From NCBI GenBank assembly GCA_965229565.1, contig OZ245888.1, positions 806,001 through 870,000 of the forward strand: DNA of 64,000 nt, written 5' to 3'. How positions within the stretch are numbered: the stretch's first letter is position 1; each line of letters begins with the position of its first letter. The stretch is from JANQNX01 sp040217095. GTDB lineage: Bacteria; Pseudomonadota; Gammaproteobacteria; Eutrophobiales; Eutrophobiaceae. The position numbers and the translations under genes are program-made. The notes below the pieces were generated by a model, which was given only the letters and a program-made list of their open reading frames with translations, was not told the DNA's origin and made no database searches. This document shows positions 61,930 through 64,000 of the stretch, one piece after another.

Positions 61930-63431
61930 TGGCGGCAGAAAAACTTAAACCTGAAGTTTCGTTAACAACGTTGTTTGCCGGTCTGGTCGATGTTGAATCA
62001 AACTTACTTGTTACCGGTATAGCCATTGACAGTCGACTGGTCAAGCCAGGCGATTTGTTCATGGCCTATCGCGGCAGCAGTAGCAACGGGATCGACTATA
62101 TCGACGCAGCGATAGCTGCCGGTGCGATAGCGGTTGCCGCGGAAGCAGCTGAACAGTTTGATGAAGCTACTATTTCTGTCCCGTTTATCAAGGTCACCAA
62201 TTTGCGCAAACAGGTTGGTGTGATTGCCAGTCGTTTCTTTAACGAGCCCTCTGCCGCACTAAACGTGATCGGGGTAACCGGAACGAATGGCAAGACCACG
62301 GTTTCCTTCCTGGTATCGCATGCGCTGGGTCAGTGTCAGCAGGAAACGGCATTTATCGGCACATTGGGCTACGGTAAAACCGGTGACATTCGTGATGGCA
62401 ACATGACGACACCGGATCCAATCAAGTTGCATAGCCTTTTTGCCGAGTGGCGTAACGAATTGCAAAACGTGGTAATGGAGGTGTCATCGCATGCGCTGGA
62501 CCAGGGTCGGGTGTCAGGCGTGCAGTTTGATATTGGTGTCTTCACCAATCTGAGTCGTGATCATCTTGATTACCATGAAACACTGGAAGAATACGCGGCA
62601 GCAAAGGCAAGCCTGTTTAGCACGGAATCATTACAACATGCAGTGATTAACCATGATGACAGCTTTGGTCGGGAACTGATCAATCGTTTGCAAACCGAGC
62701 TGGACCTGATCGTCTACACGACGGATAGATCCACTATTGAAGATATTGATAACCACCAGGTAGTTGCCAGCGAGACCAGCACTGACAGTGATCTGGTTAC
62801 TACCATCAAGATTAGCAGTCCCTGGGGTGAGGCACAGGTTAAAACCGGGCTACTCGGCAGATTTAATGTATCCAACATTCTTGCTGCTTTTTCCGTATTG
62901 TGCCTTCGCGGTATCCCGGTTGCACAGGCAGCTAACGCCATATCATCTTTTCACGGTGTGCCGGGTCGCATGGAGTGTTTTCAAACCAGCGACAAGGCCT
63001 TGCTAGTGGTTGATTATGCGCATACCCCGGATGCACTGGAAAAAGCATTGCAGAGTTTACGACCTTATTGCCAGGGCAAATTGTATTGTGTGTTTGGCTG
63101 TGGTGGTGATCGCGATACAGGTAAGCGACCACAAATGGGCGCCGTCGCCGAGACAAATGCCGACGTGGTGGTCATCACCAATGACAATCCCAGAACCGAG
63201 CAACCGGAACGAATCGTGTCGCAGATCCTCGCAGGTATGCAGGACAAGGAAAGGGTCGCCGTACGTTATGACCGTTCCGATGCCATCATTAATACCTGCT
63301 TGCAGGCTAAGGCAGGTGACATAGTGCTTATCGCTGGCAAGGGACATGAAACCACGCAAACCATCGGTACAGACGTGATGCCATTCAGCGACCGTGAACT
63401 GGCAAGAAGGCTGGGCGAGGAGTCATCATGA
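61926..63431 (+). CDS. murE: UDP-MurNAc-tripeptide synthetase (meso-DAP adding)
   Basis: This 501-residue Mur ligase adds the third residue of the peptidoglycan stem. ATP-binding TGTNGKTT is at about 118-125. The DNPR motif in TNDNPRTEQP (about 418-427) recognises meso-diaminopimelate, as in Gram-negative enzymes. The stop overlaps the murF start. Confidence 0.96.
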   Translation: MMAAEKLKPEVSLTTLFAGLVDVESNLLVTGIAIDSRLVKPGDLFMAYRGSSSNGIDYIDAAIAAGAIAVAAEAAEQFDEATISVPFIKVTNLRKQVGVIASRFFNEPSAALNVIGVTGTNGKTTVSFLVSHALGQCQQETAFIGTLGYGKTGDIRDGNMTTPDPIKLHSLFAEWRNELQNVVMEVSSHALDQGRVSGVQFDIGVFTNLSRDHLDYHETLEEYAAAKASLFSTESLQHAVINHDDSFGRELINRLQTELDLIVYTTDRSTIEDIDNHQVVASETSTDSDLVTTIKISSPWGEAQVKTGLLGRFNVSNILAAFSVLCLRGIPVAQAANAISSFHGVPGRMECFQTSDKALLVVDYAHTPDALEKALQSLRPYCQGKLYCVFGCGGDRDTGKRPQMGAVAETNADVVVITNDNPRTEQPERIVSQILAGMQDKERVAVRYDRSDAIINTCLQAKAGDIVLIAGKGHETTQTIGTDVMPFSDRELARRLGEESS

Positions 63432-64000
63432 TCAGAATGACGTTATCGCGCGCCGCTGATGCCATGAATGCCCGCTACCACGGTCAAGACGTGGAGTTTA
63501 TCGGTTGCAGTACAGATAGCCGCACGTTGCAAAAACAAAACCTGTTTATTGCTATCAAGGGTGAAAATTTTGACGGCCATGATTTTGTCAGCAAGGCAGA
63601 AGCAGCCGGAGCCTCTTCATTATTACTACAAAAAAATGTTGATCATGTACTGCCTGCGCTGACCGTGGATGATACCCGCAAGGCGATGGGTAAACTTGCC
63701 AGGGCATGGCGCGAGCAACTGGCTATTCCGCTGGTTGCGATAACGGGTAGCAATGGCAAGACCACCGTAAAGGAAATGGTCAAGGCAATACTGGCCAACA
63801 TTGCCGACGTGCACGCTACCTCGGGAAATCTCAATAATGATATTGGTGTGCCATTAACCCTGTTTGCGCTGGATCAGCATCATCGTTACGCGGTTATCGA
63901 GATGGGCGCCAATCACCCGGGCGAGATTGCCTGGTTGAGTTCAATCGCGCGTCCAAATGTTGCTGTCATCACGCAGTGTGCCCCGGCGCACCTGGAAGGC
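63428..64000 (+). CDS. murF: UDP-MurNAc-tripeptide:D-Ala-D-Ala ligase, cut by the window end
   Basis: The first 191 codons of MurF are present. The enzyme adds D-alanyl-D-alanine to complete the stem pentapeptide. The start (MIRMTLSRAADAMNARY), CSTDSRTLQKQNLFIAIKGENFDGHDF, ATP-binding GSNGKTTVKEM and YAVIEMGANHPGEI are typical. The frame stays open to the last base, so it continues outside the window. It overlaps murE by 4 nt. Confidence 0.95.
   Translation, partial: MIRMTLSRAADAMNARYHGQDVEFIGCSTDSRTLQKQNLFIAIKGENFDGHDFVSKAEAAGASSLLLQKNVDHVLPALTVDDTRKAMGKLARAWREQLAIPLVAITGSNGKTTVKEMVKAILANIADVHATSGNLNNDIGVPLTLFALDQHHRYAVIEMGANHPGEIAWLSSIARPNVAVITQCAPAHLEG

Noticed and set aside
1..64000. CRISPR arrays, insertion sequences and transposases
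   Set aside because: I saw no repeat-spacer series, and no transposase or terminal inverted repeats characteristic of insertion sequences in the window.

Overview
The window is the junction between a mobile genetic element and a conserved chromosome. Positions 1 to about 22,725 are clearly A+T-rich and carry conjugation, anti-restriction, toxin-antitoxin, defence, replication, partition and integrase genes. Positions 22,755 to 64,000 are more G+C-rich and carry housekeeping genes in an order typical of Gammaproteobacteria: queA-tgt-yajC-secDF, mlaC-ibaG-murA-hisGDC, petABC-sspAB, the rsmI/lpoA-yraN-diaA-dolP pair of divergent units, rnpB, and the start of the mraZ division/cell-wall cluster. 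The petABC genes (a respiratory bc1 complex), the short form of HisG and a flagellin point to a free-living, aerobic, flagellated gammaproteobacterium. I cannot name the genus.

Mobile element, left to right. A small unknown gene and a hairpin-rich leader (200-958) come first, then an orphan VirD4/TraG-like coupling protein with two membrane proteins (959-4518), a small membrane protein, and a RadC-like JAB protein (4958-5458). A HipBA-type toxin-antitoxin pair with palindromic operators follows (6146-8093), then an ArdA anti-restriction protein with a folded leader (8149-8830). Next is a co-directional defence island (9275-18699): an excisionase-type HTH protein, an MmeI-like DNA methyltransferase, an SF2 helicase, a GIY-YIG nuclease, and a SIR2-HerA pair. 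A plasmid-like replication and partition module follows (18871-21291), with a Rep-like protein, two perfect DnaA boxes in an A+T-rich intergenic region plus one inside the rep-like gene, regularly spaced boxes, ParA and a small partner. The element ends with a complete tRNA-Leu(CAA), a tyrosine integrase and the attachment site. No relaxase, mating-pair genes or left end lie in the window, so the element continues to the left.

The right junction lies in the anticodon loop of a tRNA-Leu(CAA) gene next to queA. Only the 5' half of that host gene remains here (22714-22754). The element carries its own complete and slightly different tRNA-Leu(CAA), with its own TATAAT box, just beyond the integrase, so it may repair the damage done by its insertion.

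Chromosome. queA, tgt, yajC, secD, secF, pdxB and purN run together. An MMPL/RND-type exporter then precedes mlaC, where the MlaFED ABC transporter genes usually sit. After murA-hisGDC come a DegS/AlgW-type protease, petABC-sspAB, RapA, a YyaL-like protein with a DsbD-like tail, a macrodomain protein, the dolP-diaA-yraN-lpoA unit, a metalloprotease-bearing flagellin (flagellinolysin), rnpB, and mraZ-rsmH-ftsL-ftsI-murE-murF, which is cut by the window end. The most rewarding items are the stacked defence island, the self-compensating tRNA insertion, the plasmid-like origin inside an integrated element, and the flagellinolysin.
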